NCBI RefSeq assembly: GCF_020171725.1
Contig: NZ_JAIVAJ010000007.1
Location: 236,740-300,739, forward strand
Direction: 5' to 3'
Length of the DNA stretch: 64,000 nucleotides
DNA from: Halobacillus litoralis
Lineage (GTDB): Bacteria; Bacillota; Bacilli; Bacillales; Halobacillaceae
The notes under the pieces are model-generated. The model was not told where the DNA came from and did no database searches. It saw only the letters and a program-made list of their open reading frames with translations. The position numbers and the translations under genes were made by a program. Below, one piece after another: positions 1 through 9,015 of this stretch. Numbering within the stretch: position 1 is the stretch's first letter; each line of letters starts with the position of its first letter.

Positions 1-2
1 AG

Positions 3-182
3 GGTTACACGATCTCCGCAGTAGACGGACTCTTAACCGGCTTTCATGAGCCGGAAGCCAGCCACCTGCATATGCTCACCGCTTTTTTACCGAAAAAGAA
101 GTTGATGAATGCTTATCGCGAGGCGCTTCTGCAGGGATATTTGTGGCATGAGTTCGGGGATATGAATTTGATCTTGAAATGA
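3..182 (+). CDS. Partial uncharacterised protein (C-terminal 59 residues)
   Basis: An open frame enters from the left edge and stops at TGA 180-182. The visible part reads YTISAVDGLLTGFHEPEASH and continues with a basic helix and a WHEFGDMNL segment; there is no membrane segment. The stop overlaps the next start (ATGA), so the two genes are translationally coupled. I do not recognise the family. The codon pattern and the coupling support a real gene whose start lies outside the window. Confidence 0.6.
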   Translation, partial: GYTISAVDGLLTGFHEPEASHLHMLTAFLPKKKLMNAYREALLQGYLWHEFGDMNLILK

Positions 183-493
183 AGCTGCATCATATCAGTG
201 TTCCGGTCGATAGCTTGGCGGCATCCGTTGATGTGTATGAACACCTCGGGTTCCGGGTGGTGGAATGGCTTGAGCTCGGGGAGGAGTCGATCGCGTTTGT
301 CAGGCAGGGTGAGTGGCTGATCGAGTTGATTGAATCGCCGGATCCTGAGGGGCATATCTGCTTTGAAGTTACGGATGCGTCTCATTGTCCACCGGGTGGT
401 TCGTACGTCGAAGGTCCGTTGTATGCACTGGGATGGCGCAGTTATTTTTACAGGATGAAGGATGGGAGTTTAGTAGAGTATATCGAAACGTGA
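179..493 (+). CDS. VOC (glyoxalase/bleomycin-resistance fold) protein
   Basis: 104 residues forming one compact vicinal-oxygen-chelate module. It begins MKLHHISVPVDSL, the usual first strand with a metal-ligand-type His, followed by an alpha-helix (ASVDVYEHLGF) and ends with the strand DGSLVEYIE carrying the typical terminal Glu. VOC proteins use a metal or bind small hydrophobic ligands; the substrate cannot be read here. The start overlaps the upstream stop by 4 nt, so it is the distal gene of an operon that begins outside the window. A weak hairpin with a T run follows. Confidence 0.75.
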   Translation: MKLHHISVPVDSLAASVDVYEHLGFRVVEWLELGEESIAFVRQGEWLIELIESPDPEGHICFEVTDASHCPPGGSYVEGPLYALGWRSYFYRMKDGSLVEYIET

Positions 494-502
494 TGATGAA
501 GT

Positions 503-531
503 CCCCCTGGATCAGGGAGGGCTTTTTCAGC
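503..531 (+). terminator. Probable Rho-independent terminator
   Basis: CCCTG-gat-CAGGG stem extended imperfectly and followed by CTTTTTC, just after the VOC gene stop. Confidence 0.5.
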
Positions 532-671
532 ATAGGTTGATTTTTCATCTGATGGAAAATAATTAATATTACCTAGTCTTTTTTAACTAATTCTATGCAT
601 TTCAAAAGGACATTGTAGATTTTTGTCGAAAGGTGAGTGTTGGAGATTATCAAGCATTTATGGAGGACATT

Positions 672-1595
672 ATGTTTAAGCGGTTACTTGCACACTTACT
701 AGATACATGGACATTTGTCATTATGTCTGACGCACGCTCTCGTATCTTTCAAATCAAGATTCCGAAAGCGCTCGGCTACTTCCTGCCTATGCTCATTCTC
801 GGGCTCGGGACGGGATTGTATGTCACTTATCAGGAAGCGAATTCACTCGGGCTGCGGACGAGTCAGCTTAAGGAAGAGATTGCCGATAAAAAAGAAGAGC
901 TCACTACCCTGCAGGATCATTATCAGGAGATTGCATCCCGCACAGAGGAAACGGAAGAAAAGATCCGGCAGCTGGCTTCCATTCAAGGCGCGATGAATCA
1001 GCTGGCGGAAGCGGCAAAGTCGAATGAGACGTTGGCGATCGGTGGCTCTGCGGAATTTACGAACTTCACTCCTGAAGATGGCATAGCGAACGATGAAGTG
1101 TCGGAGCTCTCGACCATTCAGGAAAACATTCCAACCCTCGTTCAAAACTACGAACAAACCATTTCAGACCTCCAGGCGGTCCAGGAGGAGCTGGCCTCGA
1201 TTCCGTCCATCTGGCCGACCGAAGCGAGACGGATCACATCGGTGTTCGGCAATCGGATCCATCCTGTCACAGGAAGAACAAGCTCCCATGACGGGCTTGA
1301 TATCGCAGGACCTTATGCCAGTGAAATCTACGCGGCGGCAGATGGACGGGTCACCTTCGCTGATTACAACGGCACGTACGGCAATATGGTCCGCATCAAC
1401 CACCCGGGAGAGTACCAGACAAGCTACGGACACATGACAAGGCTTCATGTGGAGAGCGGCGACGTCGTCGAGAAGGGCGATTTGATTGGCGAAATGGGCA
1501 CGACGGGACGAAGTACGGGCGTCCACCTGCATTATGAAGTCCACAAAAACGGCAGAGCCGTGGATCCGGTACCTTATGTATTTATCGATCAATAA
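672..1595 (+). CDS. Membrane-anchored M23 (LytM-type) peptidoglycan endopeptidase
   Basis: 307 residues from ATG 672, preferred over GTG 633 because GGAGG lies 5 nt upstream. Order: cytoplasmic N-terminus (FKRLLAHLLDTW), one transmembrane helix (about residues 37-55), a long coiled coil (about 60-115 and 150-185), then a C-terminal M23 domain. Zinc-ligand motifs are present: HDGLD (HxxxD) and GVHLHYEV (HxH). Such enzymes cut peptide cross-links outside the membrane, and the coiled coil resembles divisome- or curvature-linked M23 proteins. The next gene encodes a bactofilin only 21 nt away; bactofilin plus M23 pairs act together in shaping the wall in several bacteria, so an operon with shared function is likely. 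Confidence 0.88.
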   Translation: MFKRLLAHLLDTWTFVIMSDARSRIFQIKIPKALGYFLPMLILGLGTGLYVTYQEANSLGLRTSQLKEEIADKKEELTTLQDHYQEIASRTEETEEKIRQLASIQGAMNQLAEAAKSNETLAIGGSAEFTNFTPEDGIANDEVSELSTIQENIPTLVQNYEQTISDLQAVQEELASIPSIWPTEARRITSVFGNRIHPVTGRTSSHDGLDIAGPYASEIYAAADGRVTFADYNGTYGNMVRINHPGEYQTSYGHMTRLHVESGDVVEKGDLIGEMGTTGRSTGVHLHYEVHKNGRAVDPVPYVFIDQ

Positions 1596-1616
1596 TCTAT
1601 GAAAAGGGGCATCCAG

Positions 1617-2012
1617 ATGTTTAACAAGAAACCACAAGTCGATTCCGTTGATACGATCATCGGAGCGGACACCACCTTAGAAGGAAAAATCCATTCCAAA
1701 ACGAGCCTGCGCGTCGAAGGCAAAATCCATGGCGACGTTCACGTGGATGGCGATGTGACCGTCGGAAAGGAAGGCTCCCTCGATCATACCGTCTCTGCCC
1801 GCAACATTACGATTGCCGGTAGCATCGAAGGAACACTCGAAGCGTCCGAAAAACTCCACATCCTTTCCTCTGGTCATTTCAAAGGCAAAGCGACTATGGG
1901 CTCGATTGAAATCGAAGAAGGCGCCACATTCGAAGGAGAAAGCGGCATGACCGCTCCACTGAAAGAAAAGACAAAGGCAAAACCTGAAGCTGTAAAAGAA
2001 CAGCCACAGTAA
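1617..2012 (+). CDS. Bactofilin (polymer-forming cytoskeletal protein)
   Basis: 131 residues from ATG 1617, preceded by AAAAGGGG 7 nt upstream; an in-frame ATG at 1599 is a weaker start. The core (about residues 15-100) is a run of hydrophobic/glycine repeats typical of the right-handed beta-helix of bactofilins (LEGKIHSKTSLRVEGKIHGD, then VHVDGDVTVG, NITIAGSIEG, IEIEEGATFEG). The last 25 residues are charged and disordered. Bactofilins self-assemble without nucleotide into membrane-bound filaments. Its place directly after an M23 gene suggests it scaffolds that hydrolase. A strong hairpin ends the operon. Confidence 0.9.
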   Translation: MFNKKPQVDSVDTIIGADTTLEGKIHSKTSLRVEGKIHGDVHVDGDVTVGKEGSLDHTVSARNITIAGSIEGTLEASEKLHILSSGHFKGKATMGSIEIEEGATFEGESGMTAPLKEKTKAKPEAVKEQPQ

Positions 2013-2058
2013 AAAGAAGACACAGAAAAGGAGCGTTCCTTCTCTGTGTCTTCTTTTA
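2012..2058 (+). terminator. Bidirectional Rho-independent terminator
   Basis: Perfect 14-bp stem (AAAGAAGACACAGA / TCTGTGTCTTCTTT) with A and T runs on either side. It separates the convergent bactofilin and pelG genes. Confidence 0.9.
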
Positions 2059-2077
2059 TTGTGGCCACCTGTCCAAG

Positions 2078-3550
2078 TCAGCTTGCAGACTTGCGGTCCA
2101 AGAGACGTCCCGTTCGTGTAAAGAACGTCCGTGGCCGCCCTACCTTCTTTTCCTGAGGCTGACAGAACGCGTAATAATCCACTTTTTCGATATACGTAAC
2201 GAGACGGATCACCGAAAACAGGAACGCACAAGTTGAACCGATGGAGAAGCTCAGTCCGTATCCGTCATACCCAAGGGGTAGAAAAGCGATGGACAGCAAA
2301 AGGTTCAAACTGAAAAAGCAGATGGACGTGTACATCGCGCCTCGTCGATCATCGAAGTAAAGAAGAACAAGCGTAATGACGAGTACCATCGCATTGGAGA
2401 AGGCGCCAATGGTCGTAAAGCGGAAAATGGATATCAGTCTCGGATCCAGAAGAACCAGCGCATTGATATACCCGATCGACAGGATAACCAACAGGCTGAA
2501 CACACCTTGGTTACGAATCAATCGCTCCATTTCCTGCTTCAGCACCCGCTGCATCTTCGTTTTCGATTCGCGGATCTGTTTTAATGTACCTCCGTAGTTG
2601 ATGTTCCCGTAGAACACCCGGTACCTTTCGTAAAAACGGGTTTCAACGGATACAACGAAAATAATCATCGACGGGATAATCGTCAAATATGACCAGAAGA
2701 TCGCCGTGTCGTAAATCCGGTGATACACAAACGTGTCCAACAGTACCGACCGTCCTTCTCCGAACCAGATCACCCAGTTGCATACCCAGATGCCCGTGTT
2801 GTAAAGAAAGCCTGTCCAGAACAAGGACGGGAAACGGTCGAAATAGCTGAGGTACTGGAATTGATGATTCATCCCTCTTTCCCCGAAGGTAATGAACATC
2901 GACAACAACAGGCCGAACAGCGTGATGACCATCCCGCTCGTAAAGCCGAGCAGGAGCATGAAGCTGCTAGAGTGAGGTGGTGCGATGAATTGACTGGCAT
3001 GCTGTCCGACCCAGACGACAAACCCGATCGCCACGACGGCACCGATCAGAAAGCTGTACGCTACTGCCTGATAGTTTTTCGCAGCACTCAGGAAGAGGAA
3101 CATCACCCAAATCAGGTTAATCGTGATGAACAGCGCCAAAATGAGCATCTCATAAAGAAACGGCAATTCAGAAATGAGGACGAAGACGCCCCACAACAAA
3201 GCGGTCAGGACAAGCGTCACTTTCGTCATTCCGATAAAAGTCCCGAACACTTCTGAAGATCTTTTTTGGTAAAATAGATCGGCGACATAACGGGTGACGA
3301 CGAGCTGCTGGATGCCGAAGATGACTTGAGAAAAAATGAAGCAGTAGGAAACCGATAAGTTGAACAGCTCCCGCTCCTCCTGACTGAGGTCGGCAAAATG
3401 AGAGGTGATCCACTGGATCAAGGCAATCGTCGTGATGACGACAAGCCATGGACCGGCGGTGACGAGACCCGCAAAGGCATAGGCCTTGAACCGGGAAGAA
3501 AAATAATCCTCCTGAAAGAGCTTCTGCAACCTAAACCCTATGCCCGCCAT
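2078..3550 (-). CDS. pelG: Pel exopolysaccharide export membrane protein PelG
   Basis: 490 residues, about 12 hydrophobic segments, starting MAGIGFRLQKLFQEDY, the conserved PelG N-terminus. PelG belongs to the polysaccharide transporter (Wzx/MATE-like) superfamily and works in the cytoplasmic membrane with PelD, PelE and PelF to make and move partly deacetylated alpha-1,4-GalNAc polymer. It is the last gene of the minus-strand pel operon and overlaps pelF by 20 nt, with GGAGGAGAG before its ATG. The length matches the family. The C-terminus is basic (KKVGRPRTFF...) and cytoplasmic. A terminator follows. Confidence 0.92.
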   Translation of the reverse strand: MAGIGFRLQKLFQEDYFSSRFKAYAFAGLVTAGPWLVVITTIALIQWITSHFADLSQEERELFNLSVSYCFIFSQVIFGIQQLVVTRYVADLFYQKRSSEVFGTFIGMTKVTLVLTALLWGVFVLISELPFLYEMLILALFITINLIWVMFLFLSAAKNYQAVAYSFLIGAVVAIGFVVWVGQHASQFIAPPHSSSFMLLLGFTSGMVITLFGLLLSMFITFGERGMNHQFQYLSYFDRFPSLFWTGFLYNTGIWVCNWVIWFGEGRSVLLDTFVYHRIYDTAIFWSYLTIIPSMIIFVVSVETRFYERYRVFYGNINYGGTLKQIRESKTKMQRVLKQEMERLIRNQGVFSLLVILSIGYINALVLLDPRLISIFRFTTIGAFSNAMVLVITLVLLYFDDRRGAMYTSICFFSLNLLLSIAFLPLGYDGYGLSFSIGSTCAFLFSVIRLVTYIEKVDYYAFCQPQEKKVGRPRTFFTRTGRLLDRKSAS

Positions 3551-4952
3551 ATGCCTCTCTCCTCTCTAGATACAGTTCCCTGTACTCCTCTATAAATTGA
3601 TGCACCTGATAGAACTGCTCTGCACGACGCTGACCGTTTCTCCCGAACTTGACGGCTTCATGCGGATGATCATAAAACCATTCACAGTACTGAGCGACTT
3701 GTTCAGGGTTAACGGGTGGTACGACAAACCCAGCCGGCCCGTAAGGATCATCTTCTCGTCCGTAAATCAGCTCTGCACAAGACCCTACATCGGTCGTAAT
3801 CCAAGGGAGTCCTGCGGCCATTCCTTCCAATACCGCAAGCGGCTGTCCTTCGGAAATACTCGTTAACAGACAGAGGTCGAACTTCGGTAAGTATTCGATG
3901 ATGTTCACTTTACCTGTTAAGAAAACAGCGGAGGACAAGCCGAGCTGTTCAATCATCTCCGTACATTCTGCCGCGTATTCTTCATCTTCATCCAGAGGTC
4001 CCATAATGTACATCTCAAATGGGACCCCTTTGTCCAGCAGCAGTTTGGCCGACTGGATCATCGTCTTGATGTCCTTGATCGGAACGACTCGGACAATGGC
4101 TCCGATGACTAGATGACTGCGCTGGCTTCTGTCTTTTTCAACTAATGACAGACGATCGTACTGAATGCCGTTCGGGATGATGCGGAGTTTCTCTTGATCC
4201 GCTCCGATATCGGCTTGTAGTTCGCTGTTTCGCTCAAACAGCGTGATCACATCATCCGCTTCCGCATAAGCCTGCCTCGACAGATGATGGAAAAATTGGA
4301 TCCAGCGATTCTTGTAGTAATCCGCAATCCAGCCCGCCTGGAGGATCTCTTCTTCTCGTTCGCGCGAATAAATGCCGTGCTCGGTCAACAGGAACGGCAC
4401 CTTCTGCTCGCGCTTGATGAACGAAGAAATCAAACCCGCATACCCTGTAGAGGCTGAATGAATGAGATCCACTTCCGGGAAATCAAATTGCAGAAGCTCG
4501 ATGACAGGCTTGAACATCCCCTGCCACATATAAAAATATTCAATGAATGACCCGGATTGCTGTTCTTCCTCGTAGCTTTGCTGGACAAGCTCCCAGAACA
4601 GGGTACTGGAAAAGAAAACATCCGTACTGCCGAGCTTCTGCCCCAGGACGTGAAGCGCTTCTGTGTCCGCTTTCTTGAACATCATCCAATCCGTAACCGC
4701 TTGCTGATCATTGGCTGTTAATGCCTCTTTTCGGCTGTGGGGTCTTTGTTTCATCGTAAGCGGAAGGGTCGTCACGCCCGTCACATTCGGTGGAAGCTCG
4801 TACCGGTACTCTTTGTCCGTCACTTCCTCAGGCGTGATGGCGATGATCTCAAACTGATGCTCCGGCATCTTCTGAATGATCATCTGTACCCAGCTTGCTA
4901 CGCCTCCACTTACATAAGGGTAGCTCCCTTCTACGACCATGCCAATTTTCAT
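3531..4952 (-). CDS. pelF: Pel glycosyltransferase PelF (GT4)
   Basis: 473 residues, a two-Rossmann GT-B retaining glycosyltransferase. Visible landmarks: N-terminal MKIGMVVEGSYPYVSGGVAS (acceptor-domain glycine loop), HSASTGYAG, LLTEHGIY, and the C-terminal nucleotide-sugar site EGQPLAVLEGMAAGLPWITT containing the E-x7-E element of GT4 enzymes. PelF polymerises UDP-GalNAc in the cytoplasm as part of the PelDEFG synthase complex. The ATG overlaps the pelA stop (ATGA), so the genes are coupled. The length is normal and the motifs are intact. Confidence 0.93.
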   Translation of the reverse strand: MKIGMVVEGSYPYVSGGVASWVQMIIQKMPEHQFEIIAITPEEVTDKEYRYELPPNVTGVTTLPLTMKQRPHSRKEALTANDQQAVTDWMMFKKADTEALHVLGQKLGSTDVFFSSTLFWELVQQSYEEEQQSGSFIEYFYMWQGMFKPVIELLQFDFPEVDLIHSASTGYAGLISSFIKREQKVPFLLTEHGIYSREREEEILQAGWIADYYKNRWIQFFHHLSRQAYAEADDVITLFERNSELQADIGADQEKLRIIPNGIQYDRLSLVEKDRSQRSHLVIGAIVRVVPIKDIKTMIQSAKLLLDKGVPFEMYIMGPLDEDEEYAAECTEMIEQLGLSSAVFLTGKVNIIEYLPKFDLCLLTSISEGQPLAVLEGMAAGLPWITTDVGSCAELIYGREDDPYGPAGFVVPPVNPEQVAQYCEWFYDHPHEAVKFGRNGQRRAEQFYQVHQFIEEYRELYLERREAYGGHRV

Positions 4953-6781
4953 GATTCTTCACCCTTTACTTCAATCGTTGCTTCCGGTTCCGTCAAGGTG
5001 AGCAAGTATAAGCGATCACCGTAGGACTCCACCTTCCCGAACGAAAATTCTCCTGTATCGATCGATTTTCCTTCCTCGACACGAATGAATAGATGGGAGG
5101 GCTCTACAATGCCTTCCCCTTTGATGACGATGTCCCCTTCTCGGTAAAATACATCAAGCTCTGATTGCTGGTACTGCACCATCTTTTTCGTGGCATTCGA
5201 TTGGGTCATCGCTTCTAAATAGGGGTAGTTGCTTTGAATATGCTCACCGATTTCCCCGAGCTTGTCCCTCATACCTGTCCAGTTTTTACCGAGTGAGCGA
5301 TAGCTGTCGAGCACATCATCAGGGTGTATAAAGTGAGCGAACACGCCCATGTTGGCGATCGCATCGGTCTGGAGGAAAGGATCATCCATTTCATCGATGT
5401 AACCGCTCGTAATCCGTGGGAAGTGATACAAGTCAGGGTACACTTCATCAAACTCATATTCCTGTACAAAACTGCCCGTCTCCCCACCAATGTATAACCC
5501 GGCAATCGTGCCCATTTCTGGCAGAGCCTCATGCAAAGCGTTAATTCCAGTTCGGTTCAATACGTTAGACGGTGGAACGTAGGTCTTTAATTCCTCTTCA
5601 GGAAAATAATAAGAGAAAGATTTTTGAACATCTTTCAACGCTTTCACCATTTGCTCCTGATCCTCCCATGGACGATACCCAAGACCCGGATCAATCGGTT
5701 CATCCGCTGTTACAAGCGACTGGTGATTATAGCCGTGGAGCCCGATTTCCCCACCATTTTTCAATAATTTACGCCCGAAATACAACATCGGAAAACGCGA
5801 GACATCAAGGAGTGGTTCTCCTTCCAGTTCTGTGTCATCACGGTAAGTACCGATCATATATCCGGTATAAGTGAAGTCATATTTCTCACCTAACTCCCTC
5901 ATATCTTCCCACCACACATGGCTGTAAAAGTCTTTGACCGACATCCCGTATTCCGCCTCGAACTCAGCAGATGTATTAAACGGTACAGGAGCCGGGAAGT
6001 CGTCGATATGCATGACTTTAATGGCAGCTTGAGCACTCACGAATGTTGGCGGCAGGAGCGACATCGACTGCAGCAGCAGACCGCGGGAGTTCTTGTCCGC
6101 CACCGTTGTCGTATTCCAGAACAGCACCTTTCCTTCTCCGAAGCGATGCGTCCACATCAACGGTTCACCCTCTGTCCTCAAGTACACTTCCGCGTTCTCA
6201 GAAAGGGTTACATCCGCAATACTGTGTGAGAAAAGCGTTGAAGAAGAAGGGAGATCGATGTATCCCGGAAATAGTTCTTGTTCAAAGGTGATTCCAAAAA
6301 TGTCATCCTTGAAATCTTCTACGTCGGTAAGTCCGATCAAGTCGTTCCATTCAGGGTTGATAAAACGTCCGGCGATGAACAACCGCCCTCCCTGTTCGAC
6401 AAATCGGCTCACCGCCTCTTTCGGCCATTCTCTTGAGTGCTCCCCTGCCAGAACAAGCACCGAGTAAGGTGACGGTTCCAGGCTTTCGATTTCTTCGACG
6501 GTAATAGCCTGGTGTGGGACCTTGGCGTAATCGAGCGAATACGTCAGGTTCTCAATAGCACCTTCTGACAGCGCACTATCGTTTTGGTGGATGTAAATCA
6601 TCAGCTCTTCCCCTTCAGCCGTGGTCTTTTCGGCTGTCATCGTCTCCACTTCCAAATTGGGGGAAGCTTGAGCTGACAGCCAGCGATGGAACTGCTCCAC
6701 ACGGACCAACTGAAGGAGAGCCACCATCCCGATTAAAAGAATGAATAGAAATAAGCTGAGTTGAATGGTTTGTTTCTTCAT
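4949..6781 (-). CDS. pelA: PelA-type polysaccharide deacetylase, short Gram-positive form
   Basis: 610 residues from ATG 6781, chosen for GGGGGG 6 nt upstream and the ATGA overlap with pelE. An N-terminal signal-anchor helix (residues 5-25) is followed by a DUF2194-like extracellular region and a deacetylase domain with the metal/catalytic signatures KVMHIDDFPAP and GLHGYNHQSL. It is expected to remove acetyl groups from Pel outside the membrane. Proteobacterial PelA also carries an N-terminal glycoside hydrolase domain. That domain is absent here; a separate GH114 gene sits divergently at 9016. The order pelDEAFG matches the published Bacillus cereus-type cluster. Confidence 0.85.
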   Translation of the reverse strand: MKKQTIQLSLFLFILLIGMVALLQLVRVEQFHRWLSAQASPNLEVETMTAEKTTAEGEELMIYIHQNDSALSEGAIENLTYSLDYAKVPHQAITVEEIESLEPSPYSVLVLAGEHSREWPKEAVSRFVEQGGRLFIAGRFINPEWNDLIGLTDVEDFKDDIFGITFEQELFPGYIDLPSSSTLFSHSIADVTLSENAEVYLRTEGEPLMWTHRFGEGKVLFWNTTTVADKNSRGLLLQSMSLLPPTFVSAQAAIKVMHIDDFPAPVPFNTSAEFEAEYGMSVKDFYSHVWWEDMRELGEKYDFTYTGYMIGTYRDDTELEGEPLLDVSRFPMLYFGRKLLKNGGEIGLHGYNHQSLVTADEPIDPGLGYRPWEDQEQMVKALKDVQKSFSYYFPEEELKTYVPPSNVLNRTGINALHEALPEMGTIAGLYIGGETGSFVQEYEFDEVYPDLYHFPRITSGYIDEMDDPFLQTDAIANMGVFAHFIHPDDVLDSYRSLGKNWTGMRDKLGEIGEHIQSNYPYLEAMTQSNATKKMVQYQQSELDVFYREGDIVIKGEGIVEPSHLFIRVEEGKSIDTGEFSFGKVESYGDRLYLLTLTEPEATIEVKGEES

Positions 6782-7707
6782 TGAACAGCCCCCCACATTT
6801 GATCGATGGTGAACTTCTGGTTAGCCGGAACCTTATCCTCCGGTACACGCTCGCGCATATCCGAAAGAATCGAGCGGATCCGCTGCCAGTCTTTTTGGTC
6901 ATAATGATAACGGACCAAACTGAGATAGCCTTCTGAATCCGTCGGAAACAGCTCAATCAAGGATTCGAGCGTCTGAATCCCCTTCTCTGTCTGGCCGTTA
7001 GCCAGGTATGCTTCTCCGAGCATCTGATACAGCCACTTCTCCCGTATGCCGAAAGCGATGGCGTTTTCCATCCGCTGGACATAGTCCTCCATCAATCTCT
7101 TCCCTGCGGCCTGTTGCAACAGCCCGCTCTTTAAATACTGGTCATATACCTGCAGGAGCGGCAGCAGTGCTTCCGGACTTCCCGCGTCATATTCCCGTCT
7201 TTTCAGTTGAAGCTCTTTTTCAAAGGTATCGATGAGAAAATTCATCGTGGTCGCCGCGTAGTGAACGGTCTCAGAATCTGAATTGGCGAGTCCGAGTGAA
7301 AGATATTTCCCTTTGTCGACGATATTGGAATTGATCAGGCGAATAATCAGATCCTTGCGATTCGACGTTGCCTGTTCAGAGAAAGCTTCACTGAACGGAA
7401 GAAGTTCATCGCTGACCCGGACTTCCTCACGAAGCTGTTCGAGCATCATCGGTTTGTAGGTGACGTACTCGTCATAGTCAGTCAGCATATCGTTCGTGCC
7501 CCACCTTTTCGAAACAAGCCAAACGATAAGACCGAACAGCTCTCCGATCAACGGGAGAAACAGCGATACGACAACAATCCATTCCCAGGCGGACTGCTCC
7601 ACTTCTTTCAACCTTTTCTTTACGACTGCGAAAACGATGAGTACGACAATCGCATGAATCAAATAAAACAGCCCGACCGAAAGCGGATGAAGCCATTCAT
7701 TCAACAT
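6778..7707 (-). CDS. pelE: Pel synthase subunit PelE (membrane plus TPR)
   Basis: 309 residues from ATG 7707, preceded by AAAAAGGTG. Two N-terminal membrane helices (about residues 7-30 and 40-62) precede a soluble all-helical region with TPR-like repeats near the C-terminus (LYQMLGEAYLANGQTEKGIQ, then LFPTDSEGYLSLVRYHYDQK). PelE is thought to scaffold the PelDEFG complex through its TPR part. It overlaps pelD by 11 nt and pelA by 4 nt. Sequence is poorly conserved in this family, so the call rests on position, architecture and length together. Confidence 0.82.
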   Translation of the reverse strand: MLNEWLHPLSVGLFYLIHAIVVLIVFAVVKKRLKEVEQSAWEWIVVVSLFLPLIGELFGLIVWLVSKRWGTNDMLTDYDEYVTYKPMMLEQLREEVRVSDELLPFSEAFSEQATSNRKDLIIRLINSNIVDKGKYLSLGLANSDSETVHYAATTMNFLIDTFEKELQLKRREYDAGSPEALLPLLQVYDQYLKSGLLQQAAGKRLMEDYVQRMENAIAFGIREKWLYQMLGEAYLANGQTEKGIQTLESLIELFPTDSEGYLSLVRYHYDQKDWQRIRSILSDMRERVPEDKVPANQKFTIDQMWGAVQ

Positions 7708-8932
7708 AGTGAACACCTTTTTCATTCAGATACTTCTGGATCCGGTTCTCCACGACAGACGCCTTCGACTCTTCTGTACCAGGAAGAAGGAAGAGGATTT
7801 GCTGGTTCTCTTCATCAAATCCAATCCTATCAATCTCACGGAGATAGGCTCGAAGAATGACCTCTACTTCAAGCAGCGACATGTTTCCACTTCCATCGAA
7901 CCCAAGTTGAATGATGCTGTAAGGTACGCCATACGTCTGGCTTCGCTTCTTCTGGATTTCCACTTTATCGTAAAAGGCTTCTTTATAATAAATGCGTGTT
8001 CCTGGGTACATCAGACTCTCTTCTTCCTTCAACGCCACCTTATGAGCTTTTTCAAGCCGGTCGGACAGCCAGTCCAGAAGGATCGATAGAATTTGAATTT
8101 CATAACTCGTCAGCCGCGCGAAATCCATGTGGTCAATGAGCAGCACTTCCTTCACGACGCCTTTTGTCACGACGGGGCCGGCAAGCAGTGGGGCCCCCTC
8201 TTCATCCTGAACGGTCCTCAATGTAATCGTCTGATTCGTGAAAAGTCGTTGATACATTAAAGAATCCGAGTTGATGAAAATCGTTTGTGGGAATGTTTCT
8301 GTGCTTCCTTTCCGCACATAAAGCCTCATCGCATGTTGGGAAGAGTCCACGTGATAAAGAGCCACTTCCTTCGCCTGGAACAAGTCTGAAATGATGCGGA
8401 TCGCTTCGTTCCGGATCAAGTCCGCGTTCGGCTGATCGAGCGATTTCCCCACTTCGTAGATCCGTTTCAAGGAATACTCGCTTTCAAGCATCCGCTCCTG
8501 CATCGATTTCTGGGATTCCTCCATCATCTCCACTACTTCACGCATCTCTTTGTTTTCGTCCGATACTTCGTCATACGAATAGTGAAGCGACTCATACCGT
8601 TCCTTCGCACCCGTCCCATACATCCCGCCAATAATCGTTAATACGAGCAGGAATAGAAGTTCGATGTAATTCCCTTCGTCATAGAATAATAGAAAGACAT
8701 CCCCTCCATTGAACGATTCATCAGCTACATAATAGAGCGTCGTGATGAAGAAGGTCAGCAATCCAATGTTCAGCCCGTAACGAAGAGAAAATAGAAGGAT
8801 AATAAAAATAAACGGGTTGAACAGCCACTCTGTAGCGTTCAGGGCGAACCATTGGTCGATCAAGCCGACGACAGAAACAATGATGATGAGCTCTACTATC
8901 TTTCGAATTGTACTGGTTTGTCTATAGATCAT
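7697..8932 (-). CDS. pelD: Cyclic-di-GMP receptor PelD (TM-GAF-degenerate GGDEF)
   Basis: 411 residues from ATG 8932 (GAGAGGTGAT upstream); the longer ORF from 8974 would run into the divergent promoter. Four N-terminal membrane helices, then a coiled coil (about 115-155), a GAF domain (about 160-290) and a C-terminal degenerate GGDEF domain in which the GGDEF is replaced by GFDEE. An RxxD-type motif (REID, about 365-368) is present and could serve as the c-di-GMP site, although its spacing to the degenerate signature is not canonical. PelD activates Pel synthesis when c-di-GMP rises. It is the first gene of the operon. Confidence 0.87.
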   Translation of the reverse strand: MIYRQTSTIRKIVELIIIVSVVGLIDQWFALNATEWLFNPFIFIILLFSLRYGLNIGLLTFFITTLYYVADESFNGGDVFLLFYDEGNYIELLFLLVLTIIGGMYGTGAKERYESLHYSYDEVSDENKEMREVVEMMEESQKSMQERMLESEYSLKRIYEVGKSLDQPNADLIRNEAIRIISDLFQAKEVALYHVDSSQHAMRLYVRKGSTETFPQTIFINSDSLMYQRLFTNQTITLRTVQDEEGAPLLAGPVVTKGVVKEVLLIDHMDFARLTSYEIQILSILLDWLSDRLEKAHKVALKEEESLMYPGTRIYYKEAFYDKVEIQKKRSQTYGVPYSIIQLGFDGSGNMSLLEVEVILRAYLREIDRIGFDEENQQILFLLPGTEESKASVVENRIQKYLNEKGVHYVE

Positions 8933-8954
8933 GTGCATCACCTCTCGTAATACG

Positions 8955-8982
8955 TTAGAAAAATATGAAATCATGGTATACT
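8955..8982 (+). promoter_or_regulatory. Candidate sigma-A promoter of the GH114 gene
   Basis: TTAGAA and TATACT separated by 16 nt, about 20 nt before the GH114 ribosome site and between the divergent pelD and GH114 starts. Confidence 0.4.
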
Positions 8983-9015
8983 ACTAATAAAAAGAACATC
9001 AGGAGGATCCTGCCT

